64,000 nt of DNA from Mesorhizobium sp. BR1-1-16 (GCF_020165495.1 NZ_JAIUIE010000007.1:1-64000), one strand, 5' to 3'. Positions 43,378 to 52,665 are shown, counted from the first letter of the stretch. The notes: generated from the letters alone by a model not told the origin. Made by a program: numbers and translations.

Positions 43378-44438
43378 TGGATAATTTCGTCTTTCCGGGA
43401 CTAACGACGCGGGTTGTTTTCGGCTCTGGCACCCTTGCACGAGCGGGCGAAGAGGTCAGCCGGCTCGGTCATGAAAAGGCACTGGTGCTCTCGACACCGC
43501 ATCAAAAGGCAGATGCCGAGAAGCTGGCGGACAGTCTAGGCGGTCTCGCGGCCGGCGTCTTTGCCGATGCCACCATGCACACGCCGGTCGAGGTCACCGA
43601 AACGGCCGTCGAAGCGTTCCGCGTCAGCGGCGCCACGGCTGTCGTTAGCCTCGGCGGAGGATCGACAACCGGGCTCGGCAAGGCGATCGCGCTGCGCACC
43701 GGCGCGGACCAGGTCGTGATCCCGACAACCTATGCCGGCTCGGAGATGACCGACATCCTCGGCGAGACGGCCAATGGCGAGAAGACGACGCGCCGTTCGC
43801 CGGTTATTCGCCCGGAGACCGTGATCTACGACGTCGACCTGACGCTTTCGCTGCCGGTCGGGCTCACGGTCACGTCGGCGATGAACGCGATCGCTCATGC
43901 GATGGAGGCGTTCTACGCGCCGGATCGCAATCCGGTGATCTTGCTGATGATCAAGGATGCCATGTCGGCTTTTCGCGACGGCATCCCGAGGCTGATCGAG
44001 GATCCGCATGATCGGGCGGCCCGGACCAAGGCCCTCTATGCCGCCTGGTGCTGCTCGACGGCGCTCGGCTATGTCCAGATGGCGCTGCACCACAAGCTCG
44101 CGCATGTGTTTGGCGGCTCATTCGACAGGCCGCATGCCGAAACGCACGCGATCCTGCTGCCCTATACGGCGGCATTCAATGAGGTCGCGGTGCCGAAACT
44201 GCTTGCGCCGATTGCCGAGGCATTTGGTGGCGGATCGGCGGGCGGCGCGCTCTGGGATTTTGCGAATAGCGTGGGCTCGCCGCTGAGCCTCAAGGCCATC
44301 GGCATCAGCGAGGCGGATCTCGACCGGGCAACCGCGATCGCCGTCAAGAATGCCTACGCCAATCCAAGGCCTATCGACCCGGGATCAATCCGGGAACTTC
44401 TCCAGGCGGCGTGGGAGGGACGCCGCCCTGGCGGCTGA
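43374..44438 (+). CDS. Maleylacetate reductase
   Basis: The 354-residue iron-type alcohol dehydrogenase family enzyme reduces maleylacetate to 3-oxoadipate with NAD(P)H. FVFPGLTTRVVFGSGTL, SLGGGSTTGLGKAIAL, IPTTYAGSEMTDILGETANGEK and the LHHKLAHVFGGSFDRPHAETHAILLPY segment are characteristic of MacA/TfdF-type enzymes. Its presence argues strongly that the ring is opened to maleylacetate, as from hydroxyquinol or chlorocatechols. It is 27 nt before the first binding-protein gene. Confidence 0.93.
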   Translation: MMDNFVFPGLTTRVVFGSGTLARAGEEVSRLGHEKALVLSTPHQKADAEKLADSLGGLAAGVFADATMHTPVEVTETAVEAFRVSGATAVVSLGGGSTTGLGKAIALRTGADQVVIPTTYAGSEMTDILGETANGEKTTRRSPVIRPETVIYDVDLTLSLPVGLTVTSAMNAIAHAMEAFYAPDRNPVILLMIKDAMSAFRDGIPRLIEDPHDRAARTKALYAAWCCSTALGYVQMALHHKLAHVFGGSFDRPHAETHAILLPYTAAFNEVAVPKLLAPIAEAFGGGSAGGALWDFANSVGSPLSLKAIGISEADLDRATAIAVKNAYANPRPIDPGSIRELLQAAWEGRRPGG

Positions 44439-44465
44439 GAACAAACAAGAGGGAGGAGGGAAATC

Positions 44466-45740
44466 ATGCTGACAAGACGTAATCTGCTGAAGGGCTCGGC
44501 GGCGACAGGTCTGGCGCTGGCGACGGGAGGGCTTGCCGCGCCCGCGATCGCGCAGGGGGCCAAGATCAAGCTCGGCTATGTGTCGCCGCAGACCGGCCCG
44601 CTCGCCGGCTTTGCCGAAAGCGACGCCTATAACATCAAGGCTTTCCTTGCGTCGGAGGCTGGCAAGAACTTCGAAGTCATCGTCAAAGACAGCCAGTCCA
44701 ATCCGAACCGGGCCGCAGAAGTCGCCAAGAGCCTGATCGTCGACGACGAGATCAACCTGATGCTCGTCGGCTCGACGCCGGAGAACACCAATCCGGTAGC
44801 GACGACCTGCGAGGCGGAAGGCATTCCCGTCATCTCGACCATGGCGCCGTGGCAGCCCTGGTTCATCGGCCAGCAGGGCAATCCGGGCGACCCCGCCTCA
44901 TGGAAGCCGTTCAAATTCGCCTACCACTATTTCTGGGGTCTCGAGGACATCATCGCTGTCTACACAGCGATGTGGAAGCAGCTCGAGACCAACGGCAAGG
45001 TCGGCGGGCTCTTCCCGAACGATGCCGACGGCAATGCCTGGGGCGACCCCAAGAACGGCCTGAAGCCAGGGCTCGAAGCCGCAGGATTCACGCTGACCGA
45101 TCCTGGCCGCTACCAGAATCTCTCGGATGATTTCACCGCGCAGGTCAACGCGTTCAAGGCGGCCTATGCCGAGATCGTCACCGGTGTCGTGATCCCGCCG
45201 GACTTCACCACCTTCTGGAACCAGGCGCGCCAGCAGGGCTTCAAGCCCAAAGCCGTGACGGTCGCAAAGGCGATCCTGTTCCCGCAATCCGTCGAGACGC
45301 TCGGCGCTGCCGGCAACAATCTCTCCTCCGAAGTCTGGTGGTCCGCTTCGCATCCGTTCAAATCGACGCTGACGGGCCAGTCATCGGCTGAACTCGCCGC
45401 CGATTTCACGGCGAAGACCGGCCGTCCCTGGACGCAGCCGATCGGCTTTGTGCATTCGCTGTTCGAGGTCGCGGCCAATGTCATGGGTCGTGTTTCGGAC
45501 CCGGAGGATGCCGAGGCGATCGCTGAGGCCATCGCGGCCACCGACATGACGACCGTCGTCGGCAAGGTCGTGTGGAATGGCGCCGGTGTTCCGCCCTTCG
45601 CGGCGAAGAATGTCTGCAAGACGCCGCTCGTCGGCGGCCAGTGGCGGCAGAAGTCCGATGGCAGCTTCGATCTCGTGATCGTCGAGAACGGCACGGCGCC
45701 GGAGATCCCTGCGGCCGGCAAGATGGAAGCGCTTTCCTGA
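44466..45740 (+). CDS. Branched-chain-type ABC substrate-binding protein 1 (Tat signal)
   Basis: A 424-residue periplasmic binding protein with a twin-arginine signal (TRRNLLKGSAATGLALATGG, AxA cleavage near residue 30). The mature part is a Peripla_BP_6 fold: KIKLGYVSPQTGPLAGFAESD, VKDSQSNPNRAAEVAKSLI, FKFAYHYFWGLED. Members of this group often bind aromatic or other hydrophobic acids rather than leucine. It heads the first transporter set; a strong hairpin after its stop probably boosts its mRNA relative to the membrane genes. It is paralogous to the gene at 52729. Confidence 0.92.
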   Translation: MLTRRNLLKGSAATGLALATGGLAAPAIAQGAKIKLGYVSPQTGPLAGFAESDAYNIKAFLASEAGKNFEVIVKDSQSNPNRAAEVAKSLIVDDEINLMLVGSTPENTNPVATTCEAEGIPVISTMAPWQPWFIGQQGNPGDPASWKPFKFAYHYFWGLEDIIAVYTAMWKQLETNGKVGGLFPNDADGNAWGDPKNGLKPGLEAAGFTLTDPGRYQNLSDDFTAQVNAFKAAYAEIVTGVVIPPDFTTFWNQARQQGFKPKAVTVAKAILFPQSVETLGAAGNNLSSEVWWSASHPFKSTLTGQSSAELAADFTAKTGRPWTQPIGFVHSLFEVAANVMGRVSDPEDAEAIAEAIAATDMTTVVGKVVWNGAGVPPFAAKNVCKTPLVGGQWRQKSDGSFDLVIVENGTAPEIPAAGKMEALS

Positions 45741-45747
45741 CCCGATC

Positions 45748-45775
45748 ATGCGGACCGGTGAGGCCCGGTCCGCAT
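45748..45775 (+). other. Strong stem-loop after binding protein 1
   Basis: ATGCGGACCGG (45748-45758) pairs perfectly with its complement at 45765-45775 around TGAGGC. It lies 7 nt after the stop in the 63-bp gap before the ATPase gene, with no T-run: likely an mRNA-stabilising or partial-termination element. Confidence 0.7.
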
Positions 45776-45803
45776 TCCCCGCCTTTCGAGGAACACCACG
45801 ACA

Positions 45804-46520
45804 ATGATCCTGAGGCTTGAAAACGTCTCGAAGTCCTACGGCGCGCTGAAGGTTGCGGATTCCGTGACCTTCGACGTGCCGCGTGGCGAGGCGCTCGGCA
45901 TCATTGGGCCGAACGGCGCCGGTAAATCGACGCTGTTCAACCTCATCACCGGCAATGTGCTGGCCAATGCGGGGCGGATCGAATTCCTCGGCCGCGACGT
46001 CACGCGTGCGCCGGCCATGGAGCGGGTGCGCATGGGCGTCGGCCGCTCGTTCCAGATCCCGCAGCCCTTCGAAGGACTGACCGTATTCGAGAACCTCCTG
46101 ACCGCCGCGGCCTTTGGCCGGGGCCGTCGCGAGGCCGATATGGTTGACGATTGCGCGCGCATCCTGGAGGAGACCGAGCTTCTCCGAAAGGCGAATGTCG
46201 TGGCCGGCGCGCTCAGCCTTCTCGACCGCAAGCGGCTCGAACTTGCCCGCGCGCTGGCAACCGGGCCCGAACTGCTGCTGCTCGACGAGATCGCTGGTGG
46301 GCTCACGGATGGCGAGTGCAAGGCGCTGGTCGCGACAATCAAGGCCATCCATGCGCAGGGCACGACGATCATCTGGATCGAGCATGTGCTGCACGCCCTG
46401 ACCTCGGTCGTGGAGCGGCTGCTGGTGCTCGATTTTGGGCGCGTGATCGCGATCGGTTCGCCCGACGACATCATGGCCTCGAAAGAGGTTCGCGAGATCT
46501 ATCTGGGGCTCGAGGTTTGA
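45804..46520 (+). CDS. ABC transporter ATP-binding protein, LivG-like (set 1)
   Basis: The 238-residue ATPase has Walker A GPNGAGKSTLFN (about 35-46), LivG-specific GVGRSFQIPQPFEGLTVFENLL and Walker B LLLLDE (157-162) with H-loop IEHVLHAL. The signature motif is unusual: LSLLDRKRLELARAL instead of the standard LSGGQ. It pairs with the LivF-like protein encoded next, whose start overlaps this stop by 1 nt. Confidence 0.92.
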   Translation: MILRLENVSKSYGALKVADSVTFDVPRGEALGIIGPNGAGKSTLFNLITGNVLANAGRIEFLGRDVTRAPAMERVRMGVGRSFQIPQPFEGLTVFENLLTAAAFGRGRREADMVDDCARILEETELLRKANVVAGALSLLDRKRLELARALATGPELLLLDEIAGGLTDGECKALVATIKAIHAQGTTIIWIEHVLHALTSVVERLLVLDFGRVIAIGSPDDIMASKEVREIYLGLEV

Positions 46521-47224
46521 TGCTGCTCGAAACCCATAATCTCACCGCAAGCTACGGACAGTTCCGCGCGCTGTTCGGCGTCGACATCGCCGTCGACACT
46601 GGCGAATGCGTCGCGATCATCGGCGCAAACGGCGCCGGCAAGTCGACGCTGATGCGTTCGATCACGGGCATCATCCGCAACGAACCCGCCATGGTGCTGC
46701 ACTGGGGTGAGCCGATCGGGGCGCGGCCCTCGGCCGAGATCATGAAGCGTGGCATCGCCATGGTGCCGGAGGGTCGCCGGCTGTTTCCCTCGCTCTCCGT
46801 CGAGGAGAATCTTCTGATCGGCGGTCAGGCGCGGAAAGGCGACGGGCCGTGGAACCTCGAAGCCGTCTATGATCTCTTCCCGATCCTCCGCGAGCGGCGG
46901 AAGAATGCCGGCACGGCGCTTTCCGGCGGCCAGCAACAGATGGTGGCGATCGGCCGGGCGCTGATGTCGAACCCGGAATTGCTGCTCTGCGACGAGATCA
47001 GCCTCGGCCTCGCGCCCGTGGTTATCCGTGACATCTACGCTGCCTTGCCGAAGGTGCGCGCCGGAGGCACGGCGATCGTCGTGGTCGAGCAGGACATCGG
47101 CAAGGCGCTCGCCGTCGCGGACCGCGTCTATTGCATGATGGAAGGCCGCGTGACGCTTGTGGCCAAGCCGGCCGATGTGACGCGCCAGGACATTCATGCC
47201 GCCTATTTCGGAGAGGCGGCATGA
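46520..47224 (+). CDS. ABC transporter ATP-binding protein, LivF-like (set 1)
   Basis: A 234-residue ATPase with Walker A GANGAGKSTLMR, VPEGRRLFPSLSVEENL (LivF hallmark), an intact signature LSGGQQQMVAIGRAL and Walker B LLLCDEISLGLAP. It supplies the complete signature site of the LivG/LivF heterodimer. The 1-nt overlap with the LivG-like gene and a 4-nt overlap with the permease gene show translational coupling. Confidence 0.93.
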   Translation: MLLETHNLTASYGQFRALFGVDIAVDTGECVAIIGANGAGKSTLMRSITGIIRNEPAMVLHWGEPIGARPSAEIMKRGIAMVPEGRRLFPSLSVEENLLIGGQARKGDGPWNLEAVYDLFPILRERRKNAGTALSGGQQQMVAIGRALMSNPELLLCDEISLGLAPVVIRDIYAALPKVRAGGTAIVVVEQDIGKALAVADRVYCMMEGRVTLVAKPADVTRQDIHAAYFGEAA

Positions 47225-48084
47225 TCTGGGTCGACACGCTGGTGCAAGGCATTTTGCTCGGCGGGCTCTACGCGCTGTTCGCGGCGGGCCTCAGCCTCGT
47301 CTTCGGCATCATGCGCCTCGTCAATCTCGCGCATGGGGATCTCATCGTCTTTGCTGCCTATCTCGTGCTGATGGGTGTGACGCTGCTCGGACTCTCGCCC
47401 TGGGTGGCGGCGCTCATCGCGATGCCGCTGATGTTCGCGCTTGGCTGGTTGCTACAGATCGGCGTGCTCAATCGGGTGCTGGGCAAGGATATCCTGCCGC
47501 CGCTGCTCGTCACCTTCGGGCTCTCCGTGGCGCTTCAGAACGGCCTGCTCGAAGCCTTCTCGGCCGATAGCCGGCGCATCCCGGCCGGCGCGCTCGAAGG
47601 CGCGTCGCTCGATCTCGGGATTGTCACGGTCGGCGTGATGCCCCTTTTGACCTTCATCTCGGCGATCATCGTTATCGTGGCGCTCAACGCGCTCTTCTAT
47701 CATACGGCGCTTGGCCGGGCCTTCCGCGCGACGTCTGATGACGCGGTGACGGCCGGCCTCATGGGCATCGAGCCGAAGCGCGTCTTCGCCATGGCAACAG
47801 GCATTGCCATGGTCGTGGTGACCATCGCCGCGCTCTATCTCGGCATGCGCGCCAATTTCGACCCCTCGATCGGGCCGGCGCGGCTGATCTACGCTTTTGA
47901 GGCGGTGATCATCGGCGGCCTCGGCAGCCTCTGGGGAACGCTCGCCGGGGGCGTGATCATCGGCGTCGCGCAAACCTTTGGCGCCGCCGTCAATCCTGAA
48001 TGGCAGATCCTGGCCGGTCATATCGCCTTCCTCGCCGTCATGCTGCTGAAGCCGCGCGGCCTCTTTCCGCGCGCTGTGGATTGA
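47221..48084 (+). CDS. ABC transporter permease, LivH-like (set 1)
   Basis: The 287-residue membrane protein has about eight helices and the LivH pattern VQGILLGGLYALFAAGLSLVFGIMRLVNLAHGD, LVTFGLSVALQNGLLEAF, GRAFRATSDDAVTAGLMGI and AVIIGGLGSLWGTLAGG. It forms half of the membrane pore with the LivM-like protein. The start codon overlaps the upstream ATPase stop (ATGA). Confidence 0.92.
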   Translation: MIWVDTLVQGILLGGLYALFAAGLSLVFGIMRLVNLAHGDLIVFAAYLVLMGVTLLGLSPWVAALIAMPLMFALGWLLQIGVLNRVLGKDILPPLLVTFGLSVALQNGLLEAFSADSRRIPAGALEGASLDLGIVTVGVMPLLTFISAIIVIVALNALFYHTALGRAFRATSDDAVTAGLMGIEPKRVFAMATGIAMVVVTIAALYLGMRANFDPSIGPARLIYAFEAVIIGGLGSLWGTLAGGVIIGVAQTFGAAVNPEWQILAGHIAFLAVMLLKPRGLFPRAVD

Positions 48085-48092
48085 GGCGCGGC

Positions 48093-49142
48093 ATGTACAA
48101 GCTCACCACCCGCACCCGCGCCGGAACAGCCACCGCGATCCTCATCGTCATTCTCGTCCTGGCGGGATTGGCCTTGCCGGCCGTTGCCACCCGCGGGATC
48201 ATCCAGGATCTCTTCTTCATCCTGACGATGCTGACCCTCGCTCAGCTCTGGAACCTGCTCGCCGGCTATGGCGGCCTCGTTTCGGTCGGCCAGCAGGCCT
48301 TCGTCGGCATCGGCGCCTATGCGATGTTCGCGGGCGTCATCCTCGCTGGCTGGAATCCGGTCTGGGCCATCCTGCTTGGCGGGCTCGCCGGGCTGGTGCT
48401 GGCAGTGCCGACGGCCTTCTTCGCCTTTCGCCTGCAAGGGGCCTATTTCGCCATCGGCACCTGGGTAATCGCCGAGGTGACGCGGCTGCTGGTCGCCCAG
48501 TGGAAGACGCTCGGCGGCGGCACCGGCACCTCGCTGCCACGCGAAGCGACGAGCAACATCCTTGGCACCGATGCGATCCGGGCGCTGTTCGGCGTCCGCG
48601 AAGCTGCCGCGCGCGACATCCTCGCCTATTGGCTGGCGCTTCTGCTCGTCGTCCTAGTCACCGGTGGCATCTATTGGCTCCTGAAGAGCCGACTTGGCCT
48701 CGCGCTGTCGGCCGTGCGCGACAACTCCGAGGCGGCGCGGTCGGTCGGCGTCGATACTGGGCGGCTCAAATGGGCGGTGTTCCTGATCGCCGCTGCCGCG
48801 ACCGGGCTCACCGGCGCGCTGATCTTCATGCAGACCGCGCGCATCTCGCCGGATGCGGCCTTCGCCGTCACCGACTGGACCGCCTACGTGATCTTCATCG
48901 TCGTCATCGGCGGCATCGGCACGATCGAGGGGCCGATCCTTGGCGTCATCGTCTTCTTCATCCTGCGCTCCGCGCTGGCCGATTACGGCAGCTGGTATCT
49001 GATGACGCTCGGCCTCATCGCCATCGTCGTCATGCTTTTCGCCCCGAAGGGGCTCTGGGGGCTGATCTCGGCAAGATCCGGCCTGCACCTGTTTCCGGTC
49101 CGCCGCAGGCTGACCGGTCCGAAGATCGAGGGAGGATTCTGA
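48093..49142 (+). CDS. ABC transporter permease, LivM-like (set 1)
   Basis: A 349-residue permease of about ten helices with LivM landmarks LAQLWNLLAGYGGLVSVGQQAFVGIGAY, FAFRLQGAYFAIGTWVIAEV, LGLALSAVRDNSEAARSVGVDTGRLK and VVIGGIGTIEGPILG. It completes the first transporter. Its stop overlaps the start of the flavin hydroxylase gene by 1 nt, tying transport directly to the first catabolic step. Confidence 0.92.
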   Translation: MYKLTTRTRAGTATAILIVILVLAGLALPAVATRGIIQDLFFILTMLTLAQLWNLLAGYGGLVSVGQQAFVGIGAYAMFAGVILAGWNPVWAILLGGLAGLVLAVPTAFFAFRLQGAYFAIGTWVIAEVTRLLVAQWKTLGGGTGTSLPREATSNILGTDAIRALFGVREAAARDILAYWLALLLVVLVTGGIYWLLKSRLGLALSAVRDNSEAARSVGVDTGRLKWAVFLIAAAATGLTGALIFMQTARISPDAAFAVTDWTAYVIFIVVIGGIGTIEGPILGVIVFFILRSALADYGSWYLMTLGLIAIVVMLFAPKGLWGLISARSGLHLFPVRRRLTGPKIEGGF

Positions 49143-50896
49143 TGGCGGATATCGAGACTGACGTGCTGATCGTGGGGACGGGCCCGGCAGGCTCGGCCAC
49201 GGCCGCGCTGCTCGCGAGCGCTGGCGTCGCCAACATGGTCGTCAACCGCTACCGCTGGCTGGCGAACACACCGCGCGCCCACATCACCAACCAGCGCGCC
49301 ATGGAAGTGCTGCGCGATCTCGGCCACGACGTCGAGGCCGAGGCTGTCATGCACGCTTCGCCGCAGGAACTGATGGGCGAGAACGTCTTCTGCGAGAGCC
49401 TCGCCGGGGAGGAAATCGGCCGGATGAAGAGCTGGGGCACGCACCCCAATTCGAAGGCCGAGCATCTCCTGTCCTCGCCGACCTTCATGAACGACCTGCC
49501 GCAGACCTTCATGGAGCCGATCCTGTTCAAGACGGCCTGCTCGCGCGGCACGCAGGCCCGCATGAGCACCGAATATCTGAGCCACGTCCAGGACACCGAC
49601 GGCGTCACGACGACGCTGCGCGACCGCCTTTCGGGTGGCACGTTCACGGTACGCTCGAAGTTCCTTGTCGGCGCTGATGGCGGCAACTCGCTGGTCGCCG
49701 AGCATCTTGGCCTGCCCTTCGAAGGCAAGATGGGCGTCGGCGGCTCGATGAACATCCTGTTCCGCGCCGATCTCTCCAAATATGTCGCCCACCGTCCGAG
49801 CGTTCTCTACTGGGTCATGCAGCCAGGCGCCGATGTCGGCGGCATTGGCATGGGCCTCGTGCGCATGGTGCGGCCATGGAACGAATGGCTCATCGTCTGG
49901 GGCTACGACATCAACCAGCCGCCGCCCGAGGTGACGCCGGAACTGGCGACCGAAGTCGCGCGCCAGTTGGTCGGTGATCCCGAACTCGAGATCGAGCTTC
50001 TCGGCGCCAATACCTGGACCGTGAACAACTGCTTCGCGACGGAGATGCAGAAGGGCCGCGTCTTCATCATGGGCGACGCCGCGCATCGGCATCCGCCCTC
50101 GAACGGCCTCGGCTCCAACACCTCGATCCAGGATGCCTTCAACCTCGCCTGGAAGCTGGCCAAGGTCGTCAAGGACCAGGCAGGGATCGGACTGCTCGAC
50201 AGTTACACCACAGAGCGTGCGCCGATTGCCCGCCAGATCGTGACGCGCGCCAACCAGTCGATCGCGGAGTTCGGGCCGATCTTCGAGGCGCTCGGCATGG
50301 ATGGCGGCGTCGATCACGAGAAGATCCAGCGCAACATGGAAGCGCGCTGCGACGCGACGCCGGCGGCCGAGGCTCAGCGCGAGGCGCTGCGCAAGGCGAT
50401 CGCGTTTAAGAAATACGAGTTCGACGCGCATGGCGTCGAGATGAACCAGCGCTATCGCTCCGGTGCGGTCGCGACCGATGGCCAGGAAGAGCCGCCTTTC
50501 GCGGCCGATCGCGAGTTGCATTATGCGCCGACCACCTGGCCTGGCGCCCGGCTTCCGCATGTCTGGGTTTTCGATCGTGCTGGCAAGAAACTCTCGACGC
50601 TGGATCTCTGCGGCCATGGCGAGTTCACGCTGCTGACCGGCATTGGCGGCGAGGCGTGGGTGTCGGCCGCCGAGACGGTTGGCGCCGAACTCGGCCTGCC
50701 GATCCGCACCCATGTGATCGGCCCGCGCCGCGCGATCGAGGATCACACCGGCGACTGGGCGCGCGCCCGGGAGATCCGCGATGCCGGCTGCCTGCTGGTT
50801 CGCCCGGACCACCACGTCGCCTGGCGCTCCGAGGCTCTGGCCGCTGACCCGGCAGCGGAGCTGCGCCGGGTGCTTGCTTCCATTCTCGCGCGCTGA
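49142..50896 (+). CDS. TfdB-like FAD-dependent phenol hydroxylase
   Basis: The 584-residue class A flavin monooxygenase hydroxylates a phenol ortho to the OH using NADPH and O2. GTGPAG (12-17) binds FAD, PRAHITNQRAMEVLRDLG, the FAD/NADPH motif GADGGNSLVA, and RVFIMGDAAHRHPPSNGLGSNTSIQDAFNLAWKL follow; the C-terminal thioredoxin-like domain ends GDWARAREIRDAGCLLVRPDHHVAWRS. From memory it resembles 2,4-dichlorophenol 6-monooxygenase throughout. Here, with hydroxyquinol-type genes, phenol, resorcinol or hydroquinone are as likely as chlorophenols. Confidence 0.9.
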   Translation: MADIETDVLIVGTGPAGSATAALLASAGVANMVVNRYRWLANTPRAHITNQRAMEVLRDLGHDVEAEAVMHASPQELMGENVFCESLAGEEIGRMKSWGTHPNSKAEHLLSSPTFMNDLPQTFMEPILFKTACSRGTQARMSTEYLSHVQDTDGVTTTLRDRLSGGTFTVRSKFLVGADGGNSLVAEHLGLPFEGKMGVGGSMNILFRADLSKYVAHRPSVLYWVMQPGADVGGIGMGLVRMVRPWNEWLIVWGYDINQPPPEVTPELATEVARQLVGDPELEIELLGANTWTVNNCFATEMQKGRVFIMGDAAHRHPPSNGLGSNTSIQDAFNLAWKLAKVVKDQAGIGLLDSYTTERAPIARQIVTRANQSIAEFGPIFEALGMDGGVDHEKIQRNMEARCDATPAAEAQREALRKAIAFKKYEFDAHGVEMNQRYRSGAVATDGQEEPPFAADRELHYAPTTWPGARLPHVWVFDRAGKKLSTLDLCGHGEFTLLTGIGGEAWVSAAETVGAELGLPIRTHVIGPRRAIEDHTGDWARAREIRDAGCLLVRPDHHVAWRSEALAADPAAELRRVLASILAR

Positions 50897-50905
50897 GGAA
50901 CGGCC

Positions 50906-51796
50906 ATGAGCAACGAGCATGAATATGGCTACTTCACCGAGGAAAACTCGGCCGAGGTCGTTGTTGCGCGCAACAAGAACGCGAAAGACGAGCGGCTGAA
51001 GCAGGTGATGGAGGTCATCACCCGCAAGCTGCATGAGGCGGTGAAGGAGATCGAGCCAACCCAGGAGGAGTGGTTTCGCGCGATCATGTTCCTCACCGAG
51101 ACCGGCCAGATCTGCAACGAATGGCGGCAAGAATATATCCTGCTCTCGGACGTTCTCGGCGTTTCCATGCTGGTCGACGCGATCAACAACCGAAAGCCGT
51201 CAGGCGCCTCGGAATCGACGGTGCTGGGCCCGTTTCATGTCGACGACGCGCCCGAGCTGCCGATGGGCGCTGACATCTGCCTCGACCAGAAGGGCGAGCC
51301 GATGTTCGTCCACGGCCATATCCTCGACACGAAGGGCAACCCTATCGCGGGCGCCAAGATCGATGTCTGGCAGGCCAATGACGAGGGCTTCTACGACGTG
51401 CAGCAGAAGGGCATCCAGCCCGACTTCAACCTGCGCGGCGTGTTCCGGACCGGGGACGACGGGCGCTACTGGTTCCGCGGCGTCAAGCCGAAATACTACC
51501 CGATTCCTGATGATGGTCCGGTCGGCAAGCTGCTCGGCGCGCTGGGGCGTCATCCAAACCGCCCGGCGCATCTCCACTACATCATCTCGGCCGAGGGCTT
51601 CGACTCTCTCACCACGCACATTTTCGACCCCGACGATCCCTACATCAATTCGGACGCCGTCTTCGGCGTGAAGAAAAGCCTCCTGGCCGAGTTCGCCAAG
51701 GTCGATGACCCCGCTGCCGCCGCCACGGTCGGCGTGACGGCTCCCTATTACGACGTGGAATTCGACTTCGTGCTGTCGCGGGCGAAGGCCGGCTAG
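50906..51796 (+). CDS. Second intradiol dioxygenase, Tyr-to-His at an iron ligand position
   Basis: A 296-residue homologue of the enzyme at 40850, with the same helical N-terminus and hydroxyquinol-dioxygenase length. Ligands Y198 (KPKYYPIPDDGP), H222 and H224 (RPAHLHYII) are kept, but the first tyrosine is replaced by H111 (LGPFHVDDAPELP). The site might still bind iron with three histidines and one tyrosine, altering colour and chemistry, or act on another substrate. It follows the TfdB-like gene by 9 nt, so it probably acts on that enzyme's product. Confidence 0.88.
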   Translation: MSNEHEYGYFTEENSAEVVVARNKNAKDERLKQVMEVITRKLHEAVKEIEPTQEEWFRAIMFLTETGQICNEWRQEYILLSDVLGVSMLVDAINNRKPSGASESTVLGPFHVDDAPELPMGADICLDQKGEPMFVHGHILDTKGNPIAGAKIDVWQANDEGFYDVQQKGIQPDFNLRGVFRTGDDGRYWFRGVKPKYYPIPDDGPVGKLLGALGRHPNRPAHLHYIISAEGFDSLTTHIFDPDDPYINSDAVFGVKKSLLAEFAKVDDPAAAATVGVTAPYYDVEFDFVLSRAKAG

Positions 51797-51835
51797 CCGC
51801 GCCTCGAACAGCTTGAGACCAATGGGAGGAAATGA

Positions 51836-52654
51836 ATGGCCGCACTCGAGAAGATGTTTGATGTCCGGGGCAAGTCGGTGATCGTCACCGGCGGCGCCAG
51901 CGGTATCGGGCGGGCCTATGCCGAGGTGATGGCCGAAAACAGCGCGTCGGTCTGCATTTTCGACATCGATCCGGACGGCCTCGCGCGTGTCGTCGCCGAG
52001 ATGACGGCGAAGGGCTGGGACGTCTCCGGCCAGGTGGTGGATGTCAGCGACCGCGCCGCGATGGCGGCAGCCTTCGACGCCGTCGCGGCGCGGCAAGGTC
52101 GCATCGACACGGTCTTCGCCAATGCCGGCATCGATCCCGGCCCAGGCTTCAACACTGTGACGGGCGAGCGCTATCCGGATGGCGCGATCGAGAACATTCC
52201 CGACGAACAGTGGGATCGCGGCATCGAGGTCAACCTGACCTCCGTCTATACGACGGTGAAGAACGCCGTCCGCCACATGAAGCCGAATGGCGGCGGCGAG
52301 ATCATCGTCACCTCGTCCATCGCCTCAATGATCAATGAGAGCATCGTCGGCACGTCCTACATGCCGGCCAAGGCCGCGGTGAACCACTTCGTGCGCCATA
52401 TGGCGATGGAGCTCGGCGCCTATGGCATCCGCGTCAACGCGGTCCTGCCGGGGCCCTTCATTACCAATATCGCGGGGGGAAGGCTGCGCAACAAGGCGGA
52501 TCGCGCCGCCTTCGAGAGCCAGTCGCTGATCGGCCGCATCGGCGATGTCGAGGACATCAAGGGTCTGGCGCTGCTGCTCGCCTCGCCGGCCGGCTCGCTG
52601 TTCACCGGCTCGCTGATCGTCATCGACGGGGGCGCTCTGACCCGCATGACCTGA
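51836..52654 (+). CDS. Short-chain dehydrogenase/reductase
   Basis: The 272-residue classical SDR has the cofactor motif TGGASGIG (18-25), D in FDIDPDG favouring NAD(H), NAG in FANAGID, and the active-site serine/YxxxK in IVTSSIASM and SYMPAKAAVNHF. PGPFITNI follows. It sits between the second dioxygenase and the second binding-protein gene, so it likely oxidises or reduces a pathway intermediate or side chain; which one is unknown. Confidence 0.9.
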   Translation: MAALEKMFDVRGKSVIVTGGASGIGRAYAEVMAENSASVCIFDIDPDGLARVVAEMTAKGWDVSGQVVDVSDRAAMAAAFDAVAARQGRIDTVFANAGIDPGPGFNTVTGERYPDGAIENIPDEQWDRGIEVNLTSVYTTVKNAVRHMKPNGGGEIIVTSSIASMINESIVGTSYMPAKAAVNHFVRHMAMELGAYGIRVNAVLPGPFITNIAGGRLRNKADRAAFESQSLIGRIGDVEDIKGLALLLASPAGSLFTGSLIVIDGGALTRMT

Positions 52655-52665
52655 CAGACGCGTCC

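Noticed and set aside
48983-51130. A 715-codon open frame on the minus strand
   Set aside because: Antisense to the TfdB-like hydroxylase, which has unmistakable FAD motifs; no protein-like features of its own.
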